A DNA stretch of 16,713 nt, from contig PMZS01000149.1 in assembly GCA_003170115.1 (NCBI GenBank), positions 1 to 16,713 of the forward strand, read 5' to 3'. Shown here piece after piece: positions 9,287 through 15,847 of the stretch (within the stretch, counting starts at the first letter, position 1; each line of letters opens with the position of its first letter). The stretch comes from Spirochaetaceae bacterium (GTDB taxonomy: Bacteria > Spirochaetota > Spirochaetia > SZUA-6 > Fen-1364). Below the pieces are notes generated by a model. It made no database searches and was not told the origin of the DNA. It saw nothing but the letters and a program-made list of their open reading frames with translations. A program made the translations under genes and the position numbers.

Positions 9287-9322
9287 AAAGTGCGGAATGT
9301 TATTTGTCCAGTCCGCACTCTG
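9287..9322 (-). terminator. Partial terminator / stabilising hairpin between binding-protein and permease genes
   Basis: On the minus strand, AGTGCGGA (9313-9320) pairs perfectly with TCCGCACT (9289-9296) across a 16-base loop, and the stem runs straight into TTTTTG. It lies 20 bp past the binding-protein stop. In transporter operons such hairpins let most transcripts end after the binding-protein gene, giving an excess of binding protein over membrane subunits; that role here is inferred. Confidence 0.6.
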
Positions 9323-9339
9323 CTACTTCAACCGAAAGT

Positions 9340-10287
9340 CTATCGAGTTCCCTTCTTGGCGAGATCCCTCACCAAAGCGGCGTTGCTCTTGTCAACAATG
9401 CCCGGGCCAGTGAGGATGGGCAATCCACCGCCGATGGTGTTCAGGTTCATCTTGTACAGGTACAACATGACGACCGGCAGGTATCCCTGTAGATACTCCT
9501 GCTGGTCGATCGCAAACATGATATCGCCCTTCGCAATGGAGTCGAGAACATCAGAGCTGAGGTCGAACGTGGCGATCTTTTGCGAACCCTTGGTGGCCTT
9601 GACGGCGTCAAGAGCCGCTTCGGCGATGATCGTGTTGAGCGTCAGGATACCGTCAATGCTTTTATCCTGGATGAGCTTGTCCTGAATGGCCGCGACTGTT
9701 CCTGAAACATCCCTGACTCCCGTTGTGGCGACGTTGAAGCGCACAACCTCACCCTTGAATGTCTCCGCTGCTCCATCAGCCCGTGCTTCGAGGCCAACGT
9801 TTCCTTCTTCGTGGATCACGACGAGCAACTTCTTCGCGCCAACCTTGTTGAATTGCTCGCCTGCGCCATTTCCGGCCACTTTTTCAGTCTGTCCCACGTG
9901 AGCCATCACTCCGAACTCTTTATACTTGTCGACGCCCGAATTAATGCTAATCACCGGAATGCCGGCATTCGTCGCTTTCTTGATCGCGTCCTTGAGCGCG
10001 TCGGCGAACGACAAATCAACAATGATCCCGTCGACCTTGGCGGCAACGTAGGTCTCGATCAACTGAGCCTGCTCCAGGGGCTGGTTGCTGCCGCCCCATT
10101 TGAGAGTAACACCGTAGGTCGCCGCTGCGTCCTTGGCGCCTTTCACCACGACTGCCCAGAATGTATCTACGGACGGGTTTTCATGGACGGCCAGACCAAG
10201 GACCAGCGGCTTGGGGGCCGCGAAGGCAAAGCCGCCCACGGCAAGCGCAAAGGCCATCACGGTCAGAATCGTAACGAATCTTTTCAT
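9340..10287 (-). CDS. Periplasmic sugar/cyclitol-binding protein of the ABC transporter
   Basis: Captures the substrate outside the inner membrane and delivers it to the permease encoded next. 315 residues with a Sec signal peptide (MKRF, hydrophobic stretch, probable cleavage after AFA near residue 23). The mature protein has the periplasmic-binding fold of the RbsB/FrcB group: VLGLAVHENPSVDTFWAVV (strand and helix one), VDGIIVDLS, GIPVISINSG, and DGILTLNTIIAEAALDAVKA near the hinge. AAAGGAG lies 6 bases before the ATG. It is the first gene of the transporter set. Ribose, fructose and inositol importers all use this fold, so the ligand is inferred from the iolM-iolN context, not from binding residues. 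Confidence 0.92.
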   Translation of the reverse strand: MKRFVTILTVMAFALAVGGFAFAAPKPLVLGLAVHENPSVDTFWAVVVKGAKDAAATYGVTLKWGGSNQPLEQAQLIETYVAAKVDGIIVDLSFADALKDAIKKATNAGIPVISINSGVDKYKEFGVMAHVGQTEKVAGNGAGEQFNKVGAKKLLVVIHEEGNVGLEARADGAAETFKGEVVRFNVATTGVRDVSGTVAAIQDKLIQDKSIDGILTLNTIIAEAALDAVKATKGSQKIATFDLSSDVLDSIAKGDIMFAIDQQEYLQGYLPVVMLYLYKMNLNTIGGGLPILTGPGIVDKSNAALVRDLAKKGTR

Positions 10288-10467
10288 ACAAGTCTCCTTT
10301 GTTTTCAGTGATCGTTTATTCGCTCGAAATCCAGCAGGTCGTCTCCTCCTTTCTTTCGGAAACTGCCACGCTGCTTTCCCCCGCCGCGAAGCGTCGCTCC
10401 GGGTGCTCTGAACGTGGACGCCGCATGCTGCGTTCTCAGGGGATGCAGCTGAATATGCGAGTCATCG
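10288..10467. promoter_or_regulatory. Leader region of the transporter genes with a near-palindrome
   Basis: This holds no gene that I can support. A 16-bp near-perfect palindrome ACGCCGCATGCTGCGT (10418-10433, one mismatched pair) could be an operator or an mRNA stem. No good -35/-10 pair is evident, and no copy of the 16-bp LacI operator seen at iolM is present. The transporter genes may therefore be read from the iolM promoter. Confidence 0.25.
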
Positions 10468-10566
10468 TCACCATACTCGATTGCGCACAGCCACCGGAAT
10501 CGCGTGCGCTTTTGCGCACTTCTCCGCTTCCGCGAACGCGATCTCCGAAACCGCCGCCATCTCCAC
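10468..10566 (-). pseudogene. Possible remnant of a GlcG/HbpS-like (DUF336) gene
   Basis: Starting 16 bases after the iolN stop and preceded by GAGGAGG, a 32-codon frame (GTG 10566 to TGA 10468-10470) contains EIAFAEAEKCAKAHAIPVAV. This resembles the first helix and strand of GlcG/HbpS-like proteins (helix rich in A and E, then 'G.PV.VAVVD.GG'). The match stops abruptly after IPVAV. Another minus-strand frame continues with CAIEYGDDDSHIQLHPLRTQ, which loosely follows the rest of the family, so a frameshift is possible. The remnant idea rests on pattern only. The alternative is a chance open frame or an uncharacterised 32-residue peptide translated with iolN. Confidence 0.33.
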
Positions 10567-10582
10567 TATGGAAAGCACCTCC

Positions 10583-11707
10583 TCATCCCTTTGTGAACGG
10601 TCCCATGGCGGGCAGCTCAAAGACCGACTTCCAGCCCGGGCTTAGCGGCTCCTTCAGGAACGGCTCCAGTTCCTTGGGGTCGCGCAGCGTGATCTGGTCT
10701 ATGGGAGGGAGCTTCCCGGAGGGGAACGTATCCAGTATCTGGTCCACGACCAGGGTGAGGTAGCTGAGGATCGCCGCGATCGGCCGCTTGGCCTTCTCCG
10801 CGGTCGCAAGCGACGGCTCGCCCACCACCCCTTCGGGGGTTCCACGCCTCTCGATGGCTGCATGTCCCTCGCCCTCCGACCAGCGGTGAGGCCGCCGCCA
10901 GGGGTCCACCGACGTGTCGAAGTGGCCTCCCGGAAGGTAGCTGGGTCCGCGGGCGTCCTTGACGTACTTCATGTCGATCATGTCGGCGAACATGAGCAGG
11001 CCCACCGCCGTCTCGCTCTCATCCGCGTGGATGAAGGTCGTTTCCAGCGAGTCCGCCCTGTCTATGGGAATGAAGAACTCCCTCACGGCGCGGTGCCAGT
11101 CCAGGACCTGGAAAATCCCCGGGAGCTGGAAGCGTTTGAGGAACTCGTGCAGCGCAGTCTCCAGCATCCAAAGCTGGCCGTGGTTGTTGATGATGATCTG
11201 TTTCCTGTAACCGTCGTTCCACAGCCCCAGCATCACGTAGATCAGGTTCTCCACCACCACTTCCTGCGGCACCATGATCGTGCCCGGCATCCCCAGGTGG
11301 TGGTAGGGATGTCCGCCGTAGTTCAAGGGCGGGGAGGCCAGGCTCACCTCCCGCCCCTTCTTGGCGGTGTAGCGCCGCACCCCCTCGCAGATTTGCGTGA
11401 CCATGAAGTTGTCCAGACCGCTGTTGGCATGATCGCCGTGGTTTTCCGTGGTACCCACGGGGATGAGCACGATATCGTTCTTCTTCCGCTTCTCGTTCTG
11501 CCTCGCCCGCGGCGTGGTCTGGATGTAGGAGCCCGCCTTGCCCAGCTCAGAGGGCGAAGGCACCTCGTATTCCTTGAGGATCGCCTCGATGCGTGACATC
11601 GGCGCGTCGAAGATCTCCTTCTTCAACCTGCCGACCTCGTTGTCTTCGAAGACGATGAGCGGATGGCTCGTCGTCAGGAACTTCATCTCTGTCTTCACCT
11701 TTGCCAT
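10583..11707 (-). CDS. iolN: Creatininase-family hydrolase, probable diketo-inositol (3-dehydro-scyllo-inosose) hydrolase IolN
   Basis: Metal-dependent cytoplasmic hydrolase, 374 residues, longer than plain creatininases (about 250). Family metal-site motifs: LIPVGTTENHGDH (Glu88, His90, His93) with Asp99 in GLDN, GGHPYHHLGMPGT (131-143), INNHG (His176) and HADESET (Glu230/Glu232). In Thermotoga maritima a creatininase-superfamily protein, IolN, opens the ring of the diketo-inositol made by IolM, giving 5-keto-L-gluconate. Here the gene sits 11 bp downstream of a clear iolM, which is the main reason for the name; sequence alone shows only the family. The ATG at 11707 has AAGGAG 6 bases upstream; an in-frame TTG at 11722 is less likely. 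A 120-residue C-terminal part rich in Pro and charged residues is outside the core. Confidence 0.82.
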   Translation of the reverse strand: MAKVKTEMKFLTTSHPLIVFEDNEVGRLKKEIFDAPMSRIEAILKEYEVPSPSELGKAGSYIQTTPRARQNEKRKKNDIVLIPVGTTENHGDHANSGLDNFMVTQICEGVRRYTAKKGREVSLASPPLNYGGHPYHHLGMPGTIMVPQEVVVENLIYVMLGLWNDGYRKQIIINNHGQLWMLETALHEFLKRFQLPGIFQVLDWHRAVREFFIPIDRADSLETTFIHADESETAVGLLMFADMIDMKYVKDARGPSYLPGGHFDTSVDPWRRPHRWSEGEGHAAIERRGTPEGVVGEPSLATAEKAKRPIAAILSYLTLVVDQILDTFPSGKLPPIDQITLRDPKELEPFLKEPLSPGWKSVFELPAMGPFTKG

Positions 11708-11718
11708 TGACGTCTCCT

Positions 11719-12924
11719 TCAATTCCCGGGGTTGACGCAGCTGATCTTGGACTCTTTCTTGTCCGTGCGGAGGCTTACGATGTGCTCAGGCACCTGAGCG
11801 AGGGCAACTTCCTTGGTGATCATGGGCCGCATGTCCATGCCGCTCGCCATCATCTGGATGACGTGCGGGAACGTGCCGTCCCCCGAGTGGCCCTGGGTGC
11901 CGACGATCTGCGCGCGGCGCACCTGGAGCACTTCTCCGGTGACGGGCATCTTCGCGTCCGCGCGGGCAACCACAACGACGGTCGCGTTCAGCGTCCGCCC
12001 CTCCCAGATGCACGCCTCGATCTGGGGGTAGACCACGGTGGGAAGGCCTGTGGCCTCCAGGTACAACTTGGCCGCCATCCCGTGGGTGATCTCCAGCACC
12101 CGCTCCTTCAGGTCTTCTTTCAACGGATTGATCACGTCGTCAGCGCCGAGCTTCTTCGCCACCGCGGCGCGCGCAGGCTCGGGCTCCGAGAGGATAACCT
12201 TCGATGCACCCGCGCGCTTGAGGATTGCGATGGCCGCGAGCCCCACGGGGCCTGAGCCGCAGATCACGACATTGTCACCGGGCCTTATCCCGCCGCCGCG
12301 CACGATGACACCGGTGTAGGCGACGCTTGTCGGCTCCACCATGCTGCCGAGCCGGAAGACATCCGCCTCCCCGTAACGCTCACGCAGCGGATCGAGGCTC
12401 CATATTGTTCGGTCAGGAACGACGAGGTACTTGGCAAACCCGCCGTCCACGTTGAAGCCGATCTCATCGAGCCTCTCGCAATGGTTGGGGAAACCGTCTG
12501 CGCAGGGCTGGCATGAGCCGCACCAGAGCATCTCCTCCGTGCAGACCCATTCTCCACCCTTGAACGGCTTGTTCGTCACCTTGTCCTTCGCACCGGGGCC
12601 GGAATCCCGCACGATCCCGGCCAGCTCATGGCCGAGAGTGCACGGAAACCCCGTGAGCCCAGGATAGAAGATGTAGCCGTCCGGCTCGGTCTGCGCCATG
12701 TGGACGTCGCTGCCGCAAATGCCGCATTGCCTGACCTCGATGAGAACCTCTTTCGGCCCCGGCTTGGGGATCGGCACGTCTTCGATGACGAGCTTCGGGT
12801 TCCGCCATACGCGGCTTCCCAGGTAGGTCTGCTTCCTGTCGATATCCTTTGCACCGAGCTTGAAGCCGGGCTTTGGTTCCCAATCCGCATGCATCCTGAC
12901 TGCTTTCATTTTTGTCTCTGCCAT
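11719..12924 (-). CDS. iolM: scyllo-Inosose 3-dehydrogenase IolM (zinc MDR)
   Basis: Zinc- and NAD-dependent dehydrogenase, 401 residues, that oxidises scyllo-inosose (2-keto-myo-inositol) to a diketo-inositol in the Thermotoga-type inositol pathway. As I remember it, T. maritima IolM matches closely along its length: an MKAVR start, KLGAKDI, YLGSRVWR, CGICGSDVHMAQT, YPGLTGFP, EEMLWCGSC, GFPNHCE, VRGGGIRPGDNVVI and RRAQIVGTQGHSG. Catalytic zinc ligands are Cys70 and His99-Glu100; the structural zinc set is Cys135, 138, 141 and 149. The nucleotide-binding motif is GSGPVG (223-228), with Glu247 favouring NAD. ATG 12924 was chosen because GAGGAGG precedes it; the frame is open 61 codons further up but would run through the promoter and operators. 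First gene of the catabolic operon. Confidence 0.9.
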   Translation of the reverse strand: MAETKMKAVRMHADWEPKPGFKLGAKDIDRKQTYLGSRVWRNPKLVIEDVPIPKPGPKEVLIEVRQCGICGSDVHMAQTEPDGYIFYPGLTGFPCTLGHELAGIVRDSGPGAKDKVTNKPFKGGEWVCTEEMLWCGSCQPCADGFPNHCERLDEIGFNVDGGFAKYLVVPDRTIWSLDPLRERYGEADVFRLGSMVEPTSVAYTGVIVRGGGIRPGDNVVICGSGPVGLAAIAILKRAGASKVILSEPEPARAAVAKKLGADDVINPLKEDLKERVLEITHGMAAKLYLEATGLPTVVYPQIEACIWEGRTLNATVVVVARADAKMPVTGEVLQVRRAQIVGTQGHSGDGTFPHVIQMMASGMDMRPMITKEVALAQVPEHIVSLRTDKKESKISCVNPGN

Positions 12925-12946
12925 CACCGTCCTCCTCGAATGATTG

Positions 12947-12975
12947 ATTGTAAACGTTTGCAACCATTTCAACAA
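12947..12975 (-). promoter_or_regulatory. Gene-proximal promoter of iolM
   Basis: On the minus strand, TTGTTG (12970-12975) and TACAAT (12947-12952) are 17 bp apart. The -10 overlaps operator O1. This and the distal promoter share the repeated core CGTTTACAATC, so the region looks like a tandem duplication of a promoter-operator unit. Confidence 0.45.
12948..12963. promoter_or_regulatory. LacI-family operator O1 (iolM)
   Basis: TTGTAAACGTTTGCAA, a 16-bp palindrome about a central CG with one mismatched pair. It has the AAACGTTT centre typical of LacI/GalR-family sites. It overlaps the proximal -10 box, so a bound repressor would block RNA polymerase. Confidence 0.72.
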
Positions 12976-12979
12976 GGGG

Positions 12980-13007
12980 ATTGTAAACGCTTTCAAAGAA
13001 TTGTCAA
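12980..13007 (-). promoter_or_regulatory. Main (distal) promoter of the iolM operon
   Basis: On the minus strand, a consensus -35 TTGACA (13002-13007), a 16-bp spacer and a -10 TACAAT (12980-12985). This is the strongest promoter match in the window. Operator O2 covers its spacer and -10. The insertion-sequence end at 13024 lies 16 bp upstream of the -35. Confidence 0.72.
12981..12996. promoter_or_regulatory. LacI-family operator O2 (iolM)
   Basis: TTGTAAACGCTTTCAA, same 16-bp pattern as O1 with the half-site TTGTAAACG identical. The centre is 33 bp from that of O1, about three helical turns, so dimers would sit on the same face of the DNA. Confidence 0.7.
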
Positions 13008-13023
13008 GCATGGGTCTGCTGTG

Positions 13024-13037
13024 GCAGAAGTTCCCCA
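13024..13037 (+). repeat. Left terminal inverted repeat of the insertion sequence
   Basis: GCAGAAGTTCCCCA; pairs with the right end (14561-14574) at 13 of 14 positions. Beyond these 14 bases the two ends diverge. Confidence 0.6.
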
Positions 13038-13200
13038 TCGCCGAGGCGGCCTGCCGGGGTTGGGCCTTGGCACGGTGCTTGAAAGTGAAGGAGCCGGTAG
13101 CAGGCAAGCAAGTGGATAGACATATCCCAACGCCGATTCAATGAGGCTTCTTGGGGGAGGCTCTATGTCACCTCAGCTCATTCAGGAAGAAACCCCATGC

Positions 13201-14385
13201 TCAGTCGTTGGGCCAGTCACCCGCGAGAGCCCCCTGTGAGAAGCTCTCGGCCAACTGGGAGAAGATGTTGTTCCAGGTAGCCTTGATGCCGTTCAGAATC
13301 CGTTTGAACTGCTCCTGCTCTCGTTGTAGAATGGCGATCAGCATATCGAAGAGCGCCACTGCGGCACAGAACAGCCGCAACAGAGAGTAGAAGCGCGTGG
13401 GATCTTTGAAATGGAATCTCTTGGTCCCTGATTGCTTTGACAGACGCTTGAAGACGTTGTTCTCCACATGCCAGCGCAGATGAGCGGCTTCTCGGATTTC
13501 TCCAGGCAGAAGGGATAGATCAGTGGTGACGATCCAACACTCCACGTGCCGGTCGGCCTTCCTTTTTGGATAGTCCTCCACCAAGTCAGCGACCTGCAGA
13601 GGAAAGCCGGCGAACTGGCCGCTGGTAATCTCGATGGACCACTGACAGCAACGCCCGACGTCGAATCCGGATTCTTCGATGATGTCACCGGGGAATCTCT
13701 CTTTGGCCTGGAAGAGCAACTGAGCATCCTGATGCACATCTCGGAAAGGCTCCTTACTCTTGATCAGTAGGAAAGCCTTGGCTGAAGCAACCTCGTCGAA
13801 GATGTTTTTGGTGAAGTACTCTCCATCCAGAAGCAGCAGTTCGGGCAACTGGGAGCCCAGGGTGGTTTTGGCTTGCTGCAGGAGCAGACGTGAAGTCGGC
13901 AGTTCCTTTCCTTGTTTGGCATAGGCAAGGAGCATCACGGGGTAGTCGGTCTTGCCGCACAGATCCAGCATGCAAAGGTAGTGAGTTCCCATGCAGGAGC
14001 CGTCGATAATTCCGATGCGTCGGGCCTTTCCCCCGGGCACCAGTTCCCGTTTTGCCAGTCGGTGGTGCTCGAACATCTGAAGGAAGGCGCGCTGGAACTG
14101 CTGGACCTGTCCCTCATCCAACCAGTTCAGCACGCGGGCCACCGTTGAATCAGAGACCACCATTTTGCGCTCAGAGCGGAACAGCTCTTTGAATAAACTC
14201 TTTCGAGTCGTGCGATCCAGGCCCAACAGCGAGGTGAGGCTGAAGAAGGGCATGAACAGCACGCACATGAGGATATCCTGCAATCTGATCTGGGGTTTCT
14301 TCCTGATGTCAGCGAACCGTCTGAGTTGATCGAAAAGATGGGCCTCTCGGCTTAAGAAAAGTCCCACATTTGCTTTGATTTCCAC
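13201..14385 (-). CDS. IS4-superfamily DDE transposase
   Basis: 394 residues, full length for the group. The catalytic triad is visible: Asp128 in IGIIDGS, Asp187 in LLLLDGEY, and Glu308 in the IS4-type signature LRWHVENNVFKRLSK. The N-terminal 100 residues (IRLQDILMCVLFMPFFS, then SDSTVARVLNWL) form the usual helical DNA-binding part. The start is GTG at 14385, preceded by GGGAGGGG; an ATG two bases upstream is out of frame. No frameshift or internal stop is seen, so the enzyme may be active. It reads in the same direction as lacI and iolM, so outward or read-through transcription could reach the operon. The 163 bp between its stop and the left IS end hold no gene. Confidence 0.93.
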   Translation of the reverse strand: MEIKANVGLFLSREAHLFDQLRRFADIRKKPQIRLQDILMCVLFMPFFSLTSLLGLDRTTRKSLFKELFRSERKMVVSDSTVARVLNWLDEGQVQQFQRAFLQMFEHHRLAKRELVPGGKARRIGIIDGSCMGTHYLCMLDLCGKTDYPVMLLAYAKQGKELPTSRLLLQQAKTTLGSQLPELLLLDGEYFTKNIFDEVASAKAFLLIKSKEPFRDVHQDAQLLFQAKERFPGDIIEESGFDVGRCCQWSIEITSGQFAGFPLQVADLVEDYPKRKADRHVECWIVTTDLSLLPGEIREAAHLRWHVENNVFKRLSKQSGTKRFHFKDPTRFYSLLRLFCAAVALFDMLIAILQREQEQFKRILNGIKATWNNIFSQLAESFSQGALAGDWPND

Positions 14386-14560
14386 ATGATCCCCTCCCGT
14401 TCATGAGCTAAAGAAAAGAAGAGAGAAGAAAAGAAACCGGGGGCCGACCTTCGACCCTCTCCCACAGGGATCATGCAGCTATTCTGCGCTTTCCGGAACT
14501 ATACATTTGTCCGGTAGTTCTACCGGTCTGCCGTCGGTCTAAGGTTCCTTAAAAGAAGGT

Positions 14561-14574
14561 TGGGGAACTACTGC
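14561..14574 (-). repeat. Right terminal inverted repeat of the insertion sequence
   Basis: On the minus strand GCAGTAGTTCCCCA; its TAG (14570-14568) is the stop codon now used by lacI. Confidence 0.6.
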
Positions 14575-15683
14575 GGATGTGAGACCAGGCTTGTCTTTCG
14601 AACTATCAGCCTGGGCTCGAGAATGACGACCCGACGACCTCCGGTTGCCTCTTCACAGACCGCAGCATTCACGGTTTCCTCCGCGCGTGCAGTCAACACG
14701 TTTCTATCCGCGTGACGGCCATTTCGGCCTTTCCCCATGGCAGCATGTTCCTTCCAGCTGATTTCCTCCAGGAGGATTCTCACAGCGGTTTTCCCCATCT
14801 CGTATTTGGGCTGACAAACGGTCGTGAGCTGAACATTCTCAAACGAGGCAAAGTGGATGTCATCGAATCCCACCACCGCGACATCCCCCGGCACGGAAAG
14901 TCCCATGCTCCGAACCCCATCGATGACGCCGAAGGCCAGCAGGTCATTCTCGGCGAAGATCGCCCGCGGGTAATCGCCCGCCCCAATCATCTCTCGAACC
15001 AGATTGGTTCCCGCCTCCTGGGAAAAATGACCGAGCCTGATATCGCGTTCTTCGATTGCGATGCCATACCGCTCCATGGCCAGCCTGAAGCCTTCGAGAC
15101 GCTCATCGACCGGCATGGATTGCTCTACCGCCCCAATGAAGCCGATCTTCCGGTAGCCCGCTTCGATGAGGTGTTGGGTGGCAATGAAGCCTCCCCGGAT
15201 ATTATCGATAACCACGTAGCTGCATGGGGTGTTCTGAGGAGGCCGGTCGACATAGACGACGGGGATCGAGTTGAACAGCCGCTCCTGGGCGGGATCCACG
15301 GAATTCGAAACCGGAGCAATGACGAGCCCGTCCACCCGCTTTTCCGCCAGAAGCTCGATGTACTGCGCCTGCCGATCCTGCTCCCAATTGGTATTGCAGA
15401 GGAACACGCTGTAACCCTGCTCCTTGGCTCCCTCCTCGATGCCCCGAGCCACTTCGGGAAAATACGGGTTGGTAATGTCGGGGATGAGAAGGCCGATGCT
15501 CTTGGTCCGCTTGTTGACGAGCCCTCGTGCGATGCCGTTCGGGCTGTAGTTCAGCCGCTTGGCGACCTCGAGAATTCTTGCGCGGGTCTCCGGCCTCACT
15601 CCGTACTTGTTGTTAAATGCGCGCGATACGGTTGCATATGAAACGTTCGTCTCTCTGGCAATATCCTTGATTGTGGCGTTCAT
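14568..15683 (-). CDS. LacI-family transcriptional regulator of the locus
   Basis: DNA-binding repressor with a sugar-sensing domain, 371 residues. The N-terminal helix-turn-helix (ATIKDIARETNVSYATVSRA, 3-22) is followed by the hinge helix YSPNGIARGLVN and a periplasmic-binding-like effector domain from IGLLIPDITNPYFPEV on. VAVVGFDDIHFASF and the QPKYEMGKTAVRILL helix are classic late LacI motifs. The start ATG 15683 begins the HTH directly; the frame runs 71 codons further up through its own promoter and is rejected. The likely targets are the three 16-bp operators at 12948, 12981 and 15710. The last codon (Gln) and the TAG lie within the terminal repeat of the insertion sequence, so the native C-terminus was probably different by a few residues, beyond the conserved LIVRKTS end. 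The effector is inferred to be an inositol intermediate. Confidence 0.93.
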   Translation of the reverse strand: MNATIKDIARETNVSYATVSRAFNNKYGVRPETRARILEVAKRLNYSPNGIARGLVNKRTKSIGLLIPDITNPYFPEVARGIEEGAKEQGYSVFLCNTNWEQDRQAQYIELLAEKRVDGLVIAPVSNSVDPAQERLFNSIPVVYVDRPPQNTPCSYVVIDNIRGGFIATQHLIEAGYRKIGFIGAVEQSMPVDERLEGFRLAMERYGIAIEERDIRLGHFSQEAGTNLVREMIGAGDYPRAIFAENDLLAFGVIDGVRSMGLSVPGDVAVVGFDDIHFASFENVQLTTVCQPKYEMGKTAVRILLEEISWKEHAAMGKGRNGRHADRNVLTARAEETVNAAVCEEATGGRRVVILEPRLIVRKTSLVSHPQ

Positions 15684-15705
15684 TCCGGAACCTGTTTGAA
15701 CCAAC

Positions 15706-15734
15706 ATTGTGGCAAACGTTTTCAACCCTGTCAA
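15706..15734 (-). promoter_or_regulatory. Promoter of the lacI-family gene
   Basis: On the minus strand, consensus TTGACA (15729-15734), 17-bp spacer, then CACAAT (15706-15711). The operator at 15710-15725 fills the spacer and touches the -10, so the regulator should repress its own gene. Confidence 0.65.
15710..15725. promoter_or_regulatory. LacI-family operator O3 between lacI and the isomerase gene
   Basis: TGGCAAACGTTTTCAA; same AAACGTTT centre and TTGAAA-type arm as O2. It is 27 bp before lacI and 122 bp before the divergent isomerase gene, so it can control either. Confidence 0.65.
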
Positions 15735-15847
15735 GGCCGCAGCCGATTCCTGCGATTCCCCGGTCATCGCCGACGGACTCACGACGACGTGCTGGCCCAA
15801 ATCGACGCGAGGATGTATGCTTTGCCCTGCACGAGGGAGGTCAACAA

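Larger units (their letters stand above)
13024..14574 (-). mobile_element. IS4-like insertion sequence, 1551 bp
   Basis: A single transposase gene is flanked by a 14-bp terminal inverted repeat with one mismatch: GCAGAAGTTCCCCA at 13024-13037, and GCAGTAGTTCCCCA read on the minus strand from 14574 to 14561. The length suits IS4-type elements. The right end lies inside the last codons of lacI and the left end just upstream of the iolM promoter. Flanking 7-mers (minus strand CACATCC and CACAGCA) agree at only five of seven positions, so a target duplication is not convincing. Inside, a purine-rich tract (14410-14436) and a palindrome CCGGTAGTTCTACCGG (14511-14526) lie upstream of the transposase. 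The boundaries are inferred from the repeat alone. Confidence 0.7.

Noticed and set aside
10504..10519. Perfect hairpin GTGCGC-TTTT-GCGCAC considered as a terminator of iolN
   Set aside because: No T-run follows on either strand and it lies inside the short frame after iolN; possibly chance in GC-rich DNA.
10862..11596. 244-codon open frame on the plus strand across iolN
   Set aside because: Antisense shadow of the creatininase-family gene, rich in Arg, His and Val; no ribosome binding site or family resemblance.
13142..14473. Alternative insertion-sequence ends beginning TGAGGC / TGATCC closer to the transposase
   Set aside because: About 15 of 21 positions match with a gap, weaker than the 14-bp repeat with one mismatch at 13024 and 14574, and no flanking duplication.
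14712..15641. 309-codon open frame on the plus strand across the LacI-family gene
   Set aside because: Antisense shadow; the minus strand has a complete LacI-family protein.
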